From an uncultured Eubacterium sp. (lineage in GTDB: Bacteria; Bacillota; Clostridia; Oscillospirales; Acutalibacteraceae), in contig UQPH01000003.1 in the NCBI GenBank assembly GCA_900542875.1, positions 25,003 to 89,002 on the forward strand: a stretch of 64,000 bases of DNA. The letters run 5' to 3'. Shown here in pieces: positions 25,496 to 34,944 of the stretch (position 1 is its first letter; every line of letters starts with the position of its first letter). The notes under the pieces are model-generated. The model ran no database searches, had not been told where the DNA came from, and saw nothing but the letters and a program-made list of their open reading frames with translations. Position numbers and translations under genes: made by a program.

Positions 25496-28285
25496 TTACA
25501 GTTGTTTCATGGTTTCGGCACAATGTGCACAAAGAGTAGGATGCTCACTGTCCTGACCGACGGTGTCGGAAAACTTCCAGCAACGTTCGCACTTTTCGCC
25601 GTCTGCCTTATTAACGGTAATGCTAAGACCCTTAACATCACCCTTGAATTCTCCTTCGCCGTCTGCAATTTCAACAGCGGAAGTGATGAAAATTTCCGGA
25701 AGTGACTTAAGTTCGGATTTAAGGAAGTCTGCAAGTTCGCCATCTGCATAAAGAGTAACCTTAGCCTCAAGCGGCTTACCGATAACCTTTTCGTTTCTTG
25801 CAAGTTCAAGAGCCTTTTGAACATCGGTTCTTATCTCGTGAATTCTGTCCCACTTTGCGATAAATGCTTCATCAGTCTCGATATAATCCGCAGTCGGAAT
25901 ACTGTTAAAGAGCGGGCCCTCGGGATTTCTTGACTTATCGTGCTTCATCGCTGTCCAAATCTCGTCACATGTAAATGCAAGAATAGGAGTAAGAATAAGT
26001 GTAAGAGCATCAAGAACCTTATACAATACCGTCTGAGCCGCTCTTCTGCTCTTTGAATCGGGAGCAGTGGTATAGAGTCTGTCTTTAAGAACATCAAAGT
26101 AGAAGTTTGACATATCAACAACACAGAAGTTATGCAGAGCATGGGCGGTAGTATGATATTCGTACTCATCATAGCCCTTTCTTGCAATCGCAATAACCTC
26201 ATCAAGTTTCATAAGAGCGTACTTGTCAAGTTCTTCAAATTCGTCGTTTGAAACCATATCCTTATCGGGGTCAAAATCGTAGAGATTACCGAGACAATAT
26301 CTTGCCGTATTTCTGAGTTTACGATAGTTATCGGAAATCTGCTTCAAAATCTCCGGGCTGATACGGATATCTGCGTGATAATCGGCAGAAGCAACCCAAA
26401 GACGAAGAATATCTGCGCCGTACTTACTGATAATTTCCTGCGGAGCAATACCGTTGCCGAGCGATTTAGACATCTTTCTGCCCTCACCGTCAACTGTCCA
26501 GCCGTGAGTAATAATCTGCTTATAAGGAGCACCGTCACCTGCCGCAACAGAAGTAAGAAGCGATGACTGGAACCAGCCTCTGTACTGGTCCGCACCCTCA
26601 AGATATACATCGGCAGGCCATTTAAGATACGGTCTTTTTCTACATACAGCGGCATGAGATGAACCGGAATCAAACCATACATCCATAATGTCGCTTTCCT
26701 TTTCAAAGCCGTTTGACTTGCCGCAATGAGGACACTTAAAGCCTTCAGGAAGGAAATATTCAGCATCGTGTGCATACCAAGCGTCTGAACCTTCCTTGCC
26801 GAATATATCGGAAACCTTCTGCATAACGCCGTCATCAATAATTTCTTTTCCGCAATCCTTACAATATACAACAGGAATCGGAACGCCCCATTTTCTCTGA
26901 CGGGAAATACACCAATCGGCACGCTCAAGTACCATTGACTGCAATCTGTCCTTACCCCACTCGGGATACCATTTAACATCCTCGGCAGCCTTAACAGCTG
27001 CATCCTTAAAGTCATCTACCGAGCAGAACCACTGAGAAGTTGCACGGAAAATAACCGGCTTATGACATCTCCAGCAGTGAGGATACTGGTGCTTAATCTT
27101 CTTTAATGCAAAGAGAGCGCCGATTTTATCAAGATATTCTGCGATAGGTTTATTCGCTTCTTCCGTTGTGAGTCCTGCGAACTGACCTGCCTCCTCGGTA
27201 AGCACGCCTTTATTATCAACAGGAACAACAATAGGAATTTCGGGATATTTCTTACAAACAATAAAGTCATCAACACCGTGACCCGGAGCGGTATGAACAC
27301 AGCCGGTACCGCTTTCGAGAGTTACATGGTCACCCACGATAACAAGTGACGTTCTGTCGATGAACGGGTGAGCCGTCTTCATATATTCGAGTTCATCGCC
27401 ACGAATAATTCCGACAGTCTCATAATCCGTAATACCTGCGTCAGCCATTGCAGCAGGTGCAAGGTCGGTAGCCATTACATAGTACTCACCGTTAGCCTTA
27501 AGAAGGCTGTACTCATAATTAGGGCCTACGCAGATAGCAACATTAGCAGGAAGAGTCCAGGTAGTTGTTGTCCAAATAACAAAATATGTTTTATCGAGTT
27601 CGGCACCGAGAGCGGTAAGTTTACCGAAATCCTCGGTTACCTTAAACTTAACATAGATAGAATGGCACGGGTCCTCTGCATATTCAATCTCTGCCTCTGC
27701 AAGAGCGGTATTACAATCCGAGCACCAATATACCGGCTTCAAACCCTTATAAATATAGCCCTTAGACGCCATATTAGCAAAGACCTTAATCTGCTCCTGC
27801 TCGAATTCCTTTTTCAAAGTGATATACGGGTTATCCCATTCCGCAATGATACCCATTCTCTTAAAGCTTTCTCTCTGCAAATTAACATAACCGAGAGCTG
27901 TATCACGACAAATCTTACGAAGTTCCAAGTCGGAAATGTTTGACTCTGCGGTAATGCCTGCTTTCTTACGAGCGGCAAGTTCAGTCGGCAAACCGTGAGT
28001 GTCCCAACCGGGTACGAACGGAGACTTAAAGCCTGTCATATTTTTATATCTTACGATAAAGTCCTTTAATGTCTTATTAAGTGCGTGACCGATATGAATA
28101 TCGCCGTTTGCATACGGAGGTCCGTCATGGAGAACGAAAAGCGGTTTGCCCTCGTTATAATCCATAAGTTTCTTATACTGGTCGTTTTCATTCCACTTTT
28201 TGAGGAATTCAGGCTCTCTTTGCGGGAGTGATGCTCTCATCGGAAAGTCTGTCTTTGGTAAATTAAGTGTCTTATTATAGTCCAT
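25496..28285 (-). CDS. ileS: Isoleucyl-tRNA synthetase
   Basis: 929 residues, the normal bacterial length. The HIGH motif lies in GDIHIGHALNKTLKD near 65, KMSKS in EGRKMSKSLGNG near 595, and a C-terminal zinc site in CERCWKFSD...LCAHC near 900-922. It charges tRNA-Ile in the cytoplasm and contains the CP1 editing domain. It follows divIVA by 29 bases in the same operon. The leader between the genes is too short for a T-box, so any T-box control must act upstream or be absent. Confidence 0.98.
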   Translation of the reverse strand: MDYNKTLNLPKTDFPMRASLPQREPEFLKKWNENDQYKKLMDYNEGKPLFVLHDGPPYANGDIHIGHALNKTLKDFIVRYKNMTGFKSPFVPGWDTHGLPTELAARKKAGITAESNISDLELRKICRDTALGYVNLQRESFKRMGIIAEWDNPYITLKKEFEQEQIKVFANMASKGYIYKGLKPVYWCSDCNTALAEAEIEYAEDPCHSIYVKFKVTEDFGKLTALGAELDKTYFVIWTTTTWTLPANVAICVGPNYEYSLLKANGEYYVMATDLAPAAMADAGITDYETVGIIRGDELEYMKTAHPFIDRTSLVIVGDHVTLESGTGCVHTAPGHGVDDFIVCKKYPEIPIVVPVDNKGVLTEEAGQFAGLTTEEANKPIAEYLDKIGALFALKKIKHQYPHCWRCHKPVIFRATSQWFCSVDDFKDAAVKAAEDVKWYPEWGKDRLQSMVLERADWCISRQRKWGVPIPVVYCKDCGKEIIDDGVMQKVSDIFGKEGSDAWYAHDAEYFLPEGFKCPHCGKSNGFEKESDIMDVWFDSGSSHAAVCRKRPYLKWPADVYLEGADQYRGWFQSSLLTSVAAGDGAPYKQIITHGWTVDGEGRKMSKSLGNGIAPQEIISKYGADILRLWVASADYHADIRISPEILKQISDNYRKLRNTARYCLGNLYDFDPDKDMVSNDEFEELDKYALMKLDEVIAIARKGYDEYEYHTTAHALHNFCVVDMSNFYFDVLKDRLYTTAPDSKSRRAAQTVLYKVLDALTLILTPILAFTCDEIWTAMKHDKSRNPEGPLFNSIPTADYIETDEAFIAKWDRIHEIRTDVQKALELARNEKVIGKPLEAKVTLYADGELADFLKSELKSLPEIFITSAVEIADGEGEFKGDVKGLSITVNKADGEKCERCWKFSDTVGQDSEHPTLCAHCAETMKQL

Positions 28286-28314
28286 TAATTTATGCTCCTT
28301 ATATGTTTGTTATA

Positions 28315-29595
28315 TTATTTTTTCTTTTTGAATATGCCCTTGAACTTAGGCTGAGGCTCGTCGTCCTCATCACCCTCAGGCGGGATAAGAGAAATGGTTT
28401 GGCTCTTATCATTATGTACGTCCTGCTGATTTACATTAAAGTAAGCCTCGAAAGGAAGTTCGCCCGAATTGTCAAACAAATCATCATCGTCTTCCATATC
28501 GGCGTCCTCGCTGATTTCCGGAATAGGTGAATCGGATTTAATCGGCGTAATCTGGTTTTGAGAAAAAGCCTCGACTGCTTCCATCGGGTCGGCAGGCTCA
28601 TCTTCTTCTATTACCGGCTTTTCGTCATCTTCGGTAATATCGTCCTCATCGTCATCGTCCGTAATTTCCTCGTACTCGATTTCGTTAAGGTCGAAAGCAG
28701 GCTCTTTATTATCTTCTTCACGCTCGTACTCGGTTTCTTCTTCGGAGTCCTCTGCATCATCTGCCGCAATCACTTCTTGCAAATCCTCTGCTTCTTCTGC
28801 CTCGGCATCCTCGGTGTCATCACCGCTTTCTTCTGATGAAATCGGCTGCGGAATAGAAGAAGTGAACTCTTCAATCTCATCAACCAAGCCCGAAACCTCG
28901 CTGTCTATCTCGGCAATACTCTTTTCCTCTGCATCGGTATCGTCGTTTTCTTTATCGAGTTTTGCACTGTTCAATGCGTCAAGTTCGTTATTATAAAGGC
29001 TCTTAACCTTTTCGATAAATTCCTTAGCGTCATTTTTAATTGTGTTTGAAAGAATTTCGTATGCTTCCTTTTCTGCCTTTGACTTTGCAATCAAATCGTC
29101 GCTTATCTGCTTAGCCTGATCCAAAATATCTTGAGCGACAACCTTTGCGGATGCGATTACCTCGTTAGCCTTATCCTGCGCCTTATTTGTAATTTCCTCT
29201 GCCTGCTGAGTTTTCTCGGCAATGAGATTTGTTGAATACTCTCTTGCGCTGCTGATTATTTTATCCGACTCTGCTTTTGCATTTGCGACCGTATCCTTAG
29301 CAGTCTCCTCGCTCTTTGAAATAAGAAGCGACGCCGTTTCGTTTGACTCCTTTGTAATCTTGTCAGCCATCTTTTGAGCGGTAACAAGAGCAGTTTTAAT
29401 AGCGTCCTCCTCCTGTCTGTACTCCTCTATCTTGCCGGCAAGCACCTCAAGCTTATGATAGAGATCGCCGCTTTGCTTTTCGTAGGCATCGATTGTAGCC
29501 GCACTTTCCGCCATCAATGCGTCAACCTCGGCAATATTATAGCCGTTTTGAGTGATTTCCAAATCCTTTTGTCTAAGCTCCTTAGAACTAATCAT
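28315..29595 (-). CDS. DivIVA-domain protein with very long acidic tail
   Basis: 426 residues. The N-terminus ISSKELRQKDLEITQNGYNI, leading into VDALM, is the DivIVA/GpsB lipid-binding region. A coiled coil runs to about residue 215, with repeated QAEEI, KANEVIASAK and QDILDQAKQ-like heptads. Residues about 215-415 are strikingly acidic, with runs such as DDDDEDDITEDDE, and the protein ends in a basic KGIFKKKK. DivIVA proteins mark curved or septal membrane and recruit division or wall factors. Its position behind sepF supports a division role. AGGAGG lies 12 bases before the ATG. Confidence 0.9.
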   Translation of the reverse strand: MISSKELRQKDLEITQNGYNIAEVDALMAESAATIDAYEKQSGDLYHKLEVLAGKIEEYRQEEDAIKTALVTAQKMADKITKESNETASLLISKSEETAKDTVANAKAESDKIISSAREYSTNLIAEKTQQAEEITNKAQDKANEVIASAKVVAQDILDQAKQISDDLIAKSKAEKEAYEILSNTIKNDAKEFIEKVKSLYNNELDALNSAKLDKENDDTDAEEKSIAEIDSEVSGLVDEIEEFTSSIPQPISSEESGDDTEDAEAEEAEDLQEVIAADDAEDSEEETEYEREEDNKEPAFDLNEIEYEEITDDDDEDDITEDDEKPVIEEDEPADPMEAVEAFSQNQITPIKSDSPIPEISEDADMEDDDDLFDNSGELPFEAYFNVNQQDVHNDKSQTISLIPPEGDEDDEPQPKFKGIFKKKK

Positions 29596-29616
29596 AATAA
29601 TGCATATCCTCCTGCT

Positions 29617-30099
29617 TTATTTTGTAAACATTCCGTTGTTTTCAAGTTCGTCAATAAGATCACCCATAACGTCAACATTATACGGAGTGATAATATATGT
29701 AGAGTTGGCAACACGCTTAATCTGTCCGTTATTTGCGTAAGCAACACCCGACAGAAAATCGAGAAGTCTCCTTGCTATCTCACGGTTTGCGCTTTCAAGA
29801 TTAAGCACAACGGTTCGTCTTTCATTAAGATTATCGGCAATAGCGGCAGCCTCTTCAAAGCCCTCCGGCTTTACAAGTACAACCTGAAGCTGTGCCGTTG
29901 TATGAATATTTACTACCTTATCGCTCTTTTGTCTTCTGGAGGAATGCTCCGTTCTCTCCTCACGCTCGGGGACGGTTTCCCTTTCCTCTCTTTCTCTCCT
30001 GCGAGGCGGCTTAACGAAACTTTCCGAATTGTCGTAGTATTCGTCGAAATCGTCGGTATCGTCCGTCATTATGTCCTTTATCTTATCAAAAAATCCCAT
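29617..30099 (-). CDS. sepF: Cell division protein SepF
   Basis: 160 residues. An N-terminal amphipathic membrane-targeting helix (GFFDKIKDIMTDD) is followed by a charged linker. The SepF core domain occupies about 78-155 (EGFEEAAAIADNLNERRTVV and RRLLDFLSGVAYAN). SepF links FtsZ to the membrane and organises the division ring. It sits between yggS and divIVA, the classical Firmicute division cluster. Confidence 0.95.
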   Translation of the reverse strand: MGFFDKIKDIMTDDTDDFDEYYDNSESFVKPPRRREREERETVPEREERTEHSSRRQKSDKVVNIHTTAQLQVVLVKPEGFEEAAAIADNLNERRTVVLNLESANREIARRLLDFLSGVAYANNGQIKRVANSTYIITPYNVDVMGDLIDELENNGMFTK

Positions 30100-30118
30100 C
30101 TTTTCATTATCCTTTCAA

Positions 30119-30844
30119 TCAGTTGTAATGCCTTGCTCCGAATATAGCAGAGCCGACTCTTACAATATTTGAACCCTCGAGAACAGCTTGCTCGTAATCG
30201 GCGCTCATTCCCATAGAGAGAATATCCATATTTACATTATCAATATTTTTTTCCTTAAGGGAGAGAAACTTATCGTGCATCTTTGCAAAATATTTTCTGA
30301 CTTCGTTTTCATCGCAAATCGGCGGTATTGTCATGAGTCCCTTAATTTTAATGTTTTGCATCTCGGCAAGCTCGTATATCAGCTCATCAAGTTCCGACAT
30401 ATCGCAACCGCTCTTTGATTCCTCATTTCCGATATTGACCTCAATGAGAATATTCGCAACACAGTCTGCCTTTGAAAACTGCTTTTGTATTTCCTTTGCA
30501 AGTTTTACGGAATCGACAGATTCAATCATATCCACTCTGCCTGCAATGTATTTTACCTTATTAGTCTGCAAATGTCCTATAATATGCTTTTCCACGCCGT
30601 CAAGATGCAGCGTTTCAAGTTTTGAGCAATACTCCTGCACCTTATTTTCGCCGATGAGATTCGCACCCAAATCAAGAACGGGATTGATATATTCCGGCTC
30701 TACTGTCTTTGTAACGCACATAAGGCGTACATCGTTTTCGCTCCTGCCCGCTTTGATTGCGGTTTCGGCAACATCGTTTTTTATTCGCCTGTAATTATCT
30801 ACGGTTCTTTGAACTCTTGCCTCATCAAGTATAAACTTTTCCAT
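30119..30844 (-). CDS. YggS/PLPBP-family pyridoxal-phosphate-binding protein
   Basis: 241 residues from ATG at 30844, preceded by AAGGAT. The PLP lysine lies in LMCVTKTVEPEYI near 43; GANLIGENKVQEYC near 65 and the C-terminal GSAIFGARHY are family hallmarks. These single-domain alanine-racemase-fold proteins have no known enzyme activity and keep vitamin B6 levels balanced. yggS before sepF is the normal arrangement. Its start lies within the end of the preceding HlyD-like gene (20-base overlap), so translation is coupled. Confidence 0.95.
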   Translation of the reverse strand: MEKFILDEARVQRTVDNYRRIKNDVAETAIKAGRSENDVRLMCVTKTVEPEYINPVLDLGANLIGENKVQEYCSKLETLHLDGVEKHIIGHLQTNKVKYIAGRVDMIESVDSVKLAKEIQKQFSKADCVANILIEVNIGNEESKSGCDMSELDELIYELAEMQNIKIKGLMTIPPICDENEVRKYFAKMHDKFLSLKEKNIDNVNMDILSMGMSADYEQAVLEGSNIVRVGSAIFGARHYN

Positions 30845-32057
30845 TTTCAAGATCCTTTCCCTGAGTAATTATCTTATCATAAAGATGGATAGCATCTTCA
30901 TTTTCCGTATCATATTTTACCAAGGCGTAATCATCGGTATTATATATAACCTCTGCCTCACGGAATTTAACCTGGCTTGCTATAAGAACATAAACGCCCT
31001 TCTTGCCGTCAACTATATGAAGTGCCTGATTGGGCACCTTAATGCCCTCGTAGGTATCGGTTCTTATTTCTATTTCTGTTTTTCTGAGCCTTGCCACATC
31101 ATCGTTCATCACATTGCAACTTAAAACAAGCAAGGTTTGCTCGTCCTCCGGACTCGGTTCTGCGCCCGTCACCACAGTGGCTTTGAGAACTAAATTATGA
31201 TTATCGCTCAAAGCGACCTCAACGGTTGAGCCGTTTTTAATATTCTGCACCTTATCACTGGGAACAAGCGCCTGAATGTACCAATCGTAGCCCGTAACCA
31301 ACTTACCCAAATTTGAGGCGTTGTCGGATTTTTCTTCGGACTTAATTTGGCTCATATATTCGTTAAACTCATCAACGGTGGTATCCGTCGCCTTATCGTA
31401 ATCAACCAAAGATTCGTAGCCGTCGGTGTAATTATAATACACGCCTGAAGAATCGGTAGTGATATAACTGTCGGGAGCGGAGTCCTCATATTTTGCCGCC
31501 TCGGTTGTGAGTTGAGAAATATGGCTCTGCAAATCAACTTCTTCTCCGATAACGAGTTCTTTTTTTACGAGTGAACTGTTAAGTTCCTGCTCTGCCTCGG
31601 TATAACTGCCGTTTGACAAAGCGTCACTGTAAGAAATAACCTTTTGCTCTATATCCTTATTTGCGGTTTGCAAATCGGAAGACTGCCCGATAGTTTGAGA
31701 CTGCAAGCCCTCGTAATACGAAAGTTGAGTGTGATAATCCAAATACTTTGCATAATCGGAGGCTTTTTCGTTACTCGAAAACACCATACCGATATTTGCT
31801 CCGACTTTCGCCTTATCTCCGTCGTTAAAGCACGCAACGGTAACGCCGCTGTCAGCGTTTTGAATCGTTTTTTCATTTCTTACGATAAGAGCGTCGGCAT
31901 TGATTTTTTCATAAACAGTCGAAACAACAGCCGTCTGCGTTTTTAATTCGATATGCGTTACGGTATAAAACTCATAGCCGATAACCAAAGCAATAACAAG
32001 TATTACCGCAATTATTGCCGCATTACTTTTATTTAATTTTTCGCTTTGCTTTTTCAT
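30825..32057 (-). CDS. HlyD-like membrane protein with lipoyl-type hairpin, function unclear
   Basis: 410 residues from ATG at 32057. One N-terminal membrane helix (residues about 14-34) is followed by an extracytoplasmic part. A first beta stretch ends near 95, a helical segment (about 100-230) follows, and beta-rich C-terminal segments come last (such as GSTVEVALSDNHNLVLKATV and VKVPNQAL-like IKVPNQALHI). This matches the layout of HlyD-type adaptor (membrane fusion) subunits. No partner ABC or RND transporter lies nearby; it sits between miaA and yggS/sepF, so a role in envelope or division biology is possible. Its end overlaps yggS by 20 bases. Confidence 0.75.
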   Translation of the reverse strand: MKKQSEKLNKSNAAIIAVILVIALVIGYEFYTVTHIELKTQTAVVSTVYEKINADALIVRNEKTIQNADSGVTVACFNDGDKAKVGANIGMVFSSNEKASDYAKYLDYHTQLSYYEGLQSQTIGQSSDLQTANKDIEQKVISYSDALSNGSYTEAEQELNSSLVKKELVIGEEVDLQSHISQLTTEAAKYEDSAPDSYITTDSSGVYYNYTDGYESLVDYDKATDTTVDEFNEYMSQIKSEEKSDNASNLGKLVTGYDWYIQALVPSDKVQNIKNGSTVEVALSDNHNLVLKATVVTGAEPSPEDEQTLLVLSCNVMNDDVARLRKTEIEIRTDTYEGIKVPNQALHIVDGKKGVYVLIASQVKFREAEVIYNTDDYALVKYDTENEDAIHLYDKIITQGKDLENGKVYT

Positions 32058-32063
32058 AAACAA

Positions 32064-32984
32064 TCAACCCAAAAGAAATTTACGGGACATAGACACAGCC
32101 TCGTTTATCAATTCGTCATTTGTCATTTTATCGGCATAAAGCCAATTAATTTCATCGTTTCGTCTAAACCATGTAAGCTGTCGCTTAGCATATCTCCTGG
32201 TCGCTCTTTTAAGATTTTCCACCGCCTCGTCATAAGATATTTCACCGTTTATATACGGCAAAAGTTCCTTATGTCCGATAGCCTGTTTAGAGGTTACGCC
32301 AACCTTTGAGAGCATATTTCTCGCTTCCGTCTCCAGTCCGTTTTCGAGCATCAAATCAACTCTTTTATTAATTCTGTCATAAAGTTTCTGTCTGTTCACA
32401 TACGAAACGCCGATATAAAGTGCTTCATACGGAGACAAGGCGGTAAGCGATTCTTTATTCTGCTGAGTTTTCGTAGTGCCTGCAAGACAAAGTTCCAAAG
32501 CACGGATAACTCTTTTTCTGTTATTGGGGTGTATTTCTTCTGCCGCCTGAGGGTCAAGCGTTTTGAGGCGATTATAGAGCATTTCATTATCAAGCGTTTG
32601 AAGTCTGTCCCTAATCTCCTGCATTACTCCGACCTCGCCGAAGGTAACGCCGTTTGCCAAACTGTCAACAAAAAGTCCTGTTCCGCCGACAACAATCGGA
32701 ACCCTGCCCCGAGAAGTAATATCCTTTATTTTCTCTGCGGCGTCCTTTACAAAATCGGCAACGCTGTATGCCGTATCGGCGTCAAGAAATTCTGTCAAAT
32801 GATGAGGAATGCCCTGTTTTTCTTCTTTGGTTGCGACCGCCGTTGCAATCGGCATATCTTTATACACCTGCATGGAATCAGCCGATATTATCTCACCGTC
32901 TATCGCCTTTGCAAGTTCAACGGAAAGTGCCGTCTTGCCCGAAGCCGTAGGACCTACTATACAGATTATTTTCGTCTTACTCAT
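32064..32984 (-). CDS. miaA: tRNA dimethylallyltransferase
   Basis: 306 residues. The P-loop GPTASGKTALSVELA lies near residue 10, ISADSMQVYKDMPIATA near 34 and GGTGLFVDSL near 99. It adds the dimethylallyl group to A37 of tRNAs reading UNN codons; MiaB, encoded in the same operon, then methylthiolates that base. ATG at 32984 shares a base with the mutL stop (TGATG), indicating coupling. Confidence 0.96.
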   Translation of the reverse strand: MSKTKIICIVGPTASGKTALSVELAKAIDGEIISADSMQVYKDMPIATAVATKEEKQGIPHHLTEFLDADTAYSVADFVKDAAEKIKDITSRGRVPIVVGGTGLFVDSLANGVTFGEVGVMQEIRDRLQTLDNEMLYNRLKTLDPQAAEEIHPNNRKRVIRALELCLAGTTKTQQNKESLTALSPYEALYIGVSYVNRQKLYDRINKRVDLMLENGLETEARNMLSKVGVTSKQAIGHKELLPYINGEISYDEAVENLKRATRRYAKRQLTWFRRNDEINWLYADKMTNDELINEAVSMSRKFLLG

Positions 32985-34924
32985 CACTGAATCCTGCCAA
33001 ACTGTTTTTCTATATCATACTTGGTTATTTTAATCATAACAGGTCTGCCGTGAGGACAATATCTTATATTCGGGTTTGACAGCAGTTTTTTAACGAACAG
33101 TTCCATCTCGTAAGGTGATGTCTTGTCCCCTGCCTTTACCGCCGCTCTACAAGAAGCGGAATGAAAAATCCAGTCTGCTTTATCGGGTGTAATATCCGTC
33201 TTGCCGTCAAGAAGTTTAGAAGCAGTTTCCTCGATAAGTCCCTTTACATCCTCGCCGTCCAATATCGACGGGCACTCCCTTACGAGCACCGTAGACGAAC
33301 CGAAGTCCTCAACATCAAAACCGCATTTTGCATAAAGTTCCAAATTATTAACAACCGCATTATATTCATCGCCCGAAAGTCTGACGGCAACGGGAGACAA
33401 AAGTACCTGCGACGATACTTGAGACGAAGCCTTTAACTGTTCAAAATTCATTCTCTCATGTGCGGCGTGCTTGTCTATCATATACATGGCGCCGTCCATC
33501 TCAATGATGATATATGTCTTAAATGCCTCGCCAATCAATCGAAAATTAATCTCCTCAGTCGGTTCTTTATTCGTAAGCGGCTCTCTCTGTGCCGAAGAAT
33601 CATCGTCCGGCTCCGCCTTTTCTTCTTTTATAATCTGCGAAGCGGGAGAAGTAAATTTTTGCATCGGCTCGGCAGAACCCAAATTGTTTTCCTTTTCAAG
33701 TTCGCTGAGACTGATTTTATAATTACTCTCTGGAATAGCGCTTAACTTATCGTCTGCACATTCCGCCTTATCGGGAGTATGTGACGGAGCGGCAACACGC
33801 CAAAAATCATCCGCACTCTCCTGCCTAAATTTAATCTGCGTTGCCTCGGGCTTCGGAGTAAAGAAATCAAGTTTACCGTTTACCGTTGTCTGCATAGGCT
33901 GAGTCTTAGTCTTAAACTTAGCCTCTACGGGAGTATCGAGCGTTTCAATAGCCGATTTAACTCCGTAGTAAACAAGTTCAAATACGGGTCGTTCGTTTAC
34001 GAATCTCACCTCAATCTTTGCCGGGTGAACATTCACATCGACAAAAGACGGGTTACATTCGATATTCAGCACACAACCCGGAAACTTGCCGACCATAATC
34101 GAATTACGGTAAGCCTGCTCCAAAGCCGCCATAGCAGTCTGTGATTTTACATATCGGGAATTGATAAAGAAATACTGCATTGCCCTGCTTTTTCTCGAGA
34201 GGGCAGGTTTTGTGACAAAACCCGAAACGTGCATATTATTAATATCGTAATCGACCGGAATAAGAGAAGAAGTGAATTCTCTGCCGAGCACGCTGTAAAT
34301 CGTGTCCTTGAGATTTCCGTTCCCCGAGGTGATGAGCGTCTGCTTTGAATCCCTGATAAATCTAAAAGAAATTTCGGGGTGACTCAAAGCGATTTTTTCC
34401 ACCACGCTTGCAACTGCGTTGCCCTCGGTGACATCCTTTTTTAGGAATTTCATTCTTGCCGGAGTGTTATAAAAAATATCGGACACCGCTATGGTTGTAC
34501 CGTTCGGACAGCCTGCGTCCTTCAAGGAGATTTCCTGTGAACCTGCGATTTCATAACAGGTGCCGACCTCCTCGTCTGCACTCTTCGTAAGAAGCTGAAC
34601 CCTTGCAACGGCTGAAATGGAAGCCATAGCCTCTCCTCTAAAACCGAGAGTTCCTATATGTTCCAAATCATTTCCTGTTTCTATCTTTGAGGTTGCGTGC
34701 GACACAAAGACCTTTTTTACCTCGCTTCGTGCAATGCCGCAGCCGTCATCCGTTATTCTGATATAAGTAGTACCGCCGTGTTTAATCTCAACGGTAATAT
34801 TTTTTGCTCCGGCGTCAATGGAATTTTCTATCATTTCCTTAACAACGGAGGACGGGCGTTCAACCACCTCGCCTGCTGCGATAAGTTGATATACTTCCTT
34901 TGGCAATACATTTATTTTCGGCAA
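32984..34924 (-). CDS. mutL: DNA mismatch repair protein MutL
   Basis: 646 residues from TTG at 34924. GGGAGG lies 8 bases upstream, whereas the GTG at 34933 overlaps that site and is unlikely. The N-terminal GHKL ATPase shows IENSIDAGA, DDGCGIA and TLGFRGEAMAS (about 33-95). A variable linker (about 330-455) precedes the C-terminal dimerisation domain, which keeps the endonuclease metal motif as DKHAAHERMNFE near 476 (DQHA(X)2E(X)4E with Q to K) and CPHGRP near 625. It probably nicks DNA after MutS recognises a mismatch. Confidence 0.97.
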   Translation of the reverse strand: MPKINVLPKEVYQLIAAGEVVERPSSVVKEMIENSIDAGAKNITVEIKHGGTTYIRITDDGCGIARSEVKKVFVSHATSKIETGNDLEHIGTLGFRGEAMASISAVARVQLLTKSADEEVGTCYEIAGSQEISLKDAGCPNGTTIAVSDIFYNTPARMKFLKKDVTEGNAVASVVEKIALSHPEISFRFIRDSKQTLITSGNGNLKDTIYSVLGREFTSSLIPVDYDINNMHVSGFVTKPALSRKSRAMQYFFINSRYVKSQTAMAALEQAYRNSIMVGKFPGCVLNIECNPSFVDVNVHPAKIEVRFVNERPVFELVYYGVKSAIETLDTPVEAKFKTKTQPMQTTVNGKLDFFTPKPEATQIKFRQESADDFWRVAAPSHTPDKAECADDKLSAIPESNYKISLSELEKENNLGSAEPMQKFTSPASQIIKEEKAEPDDDSSAQREPLTNKEPTEEINFRLIGEAFKTYIIIEMDGAMYMIDKHAAHERMNFEQLKASSQVSSQVLLSPVAVRLSGDEYNAVVNNLELYAKCGFDVEDFGSSTVLVRECPSILDGEDVKGLIEETASKLLDGKTDITPDKADWIFHSASCRAAVKAGDKTSPYEMELFVKKLLSNPNIRYCPHGRPVMIKITKYDIEKQFGRIQ

Positions 34925-34944
34925 GACGGTCACCTCCCTAAAAA

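Noticed and set aside
28286..28314. T-box riboswitch before ileS
   Set aside because: Only 29 bases separate divIVA and ileS, far too short for a T-box.
29374..30147. 257-codon plus-strand open frame opposite divIVA and sepF
   Set aside because: It lies entirely antisense to well-supported genes, has no ribosome-binding site and reads as low-quality protein; a shadow frame.
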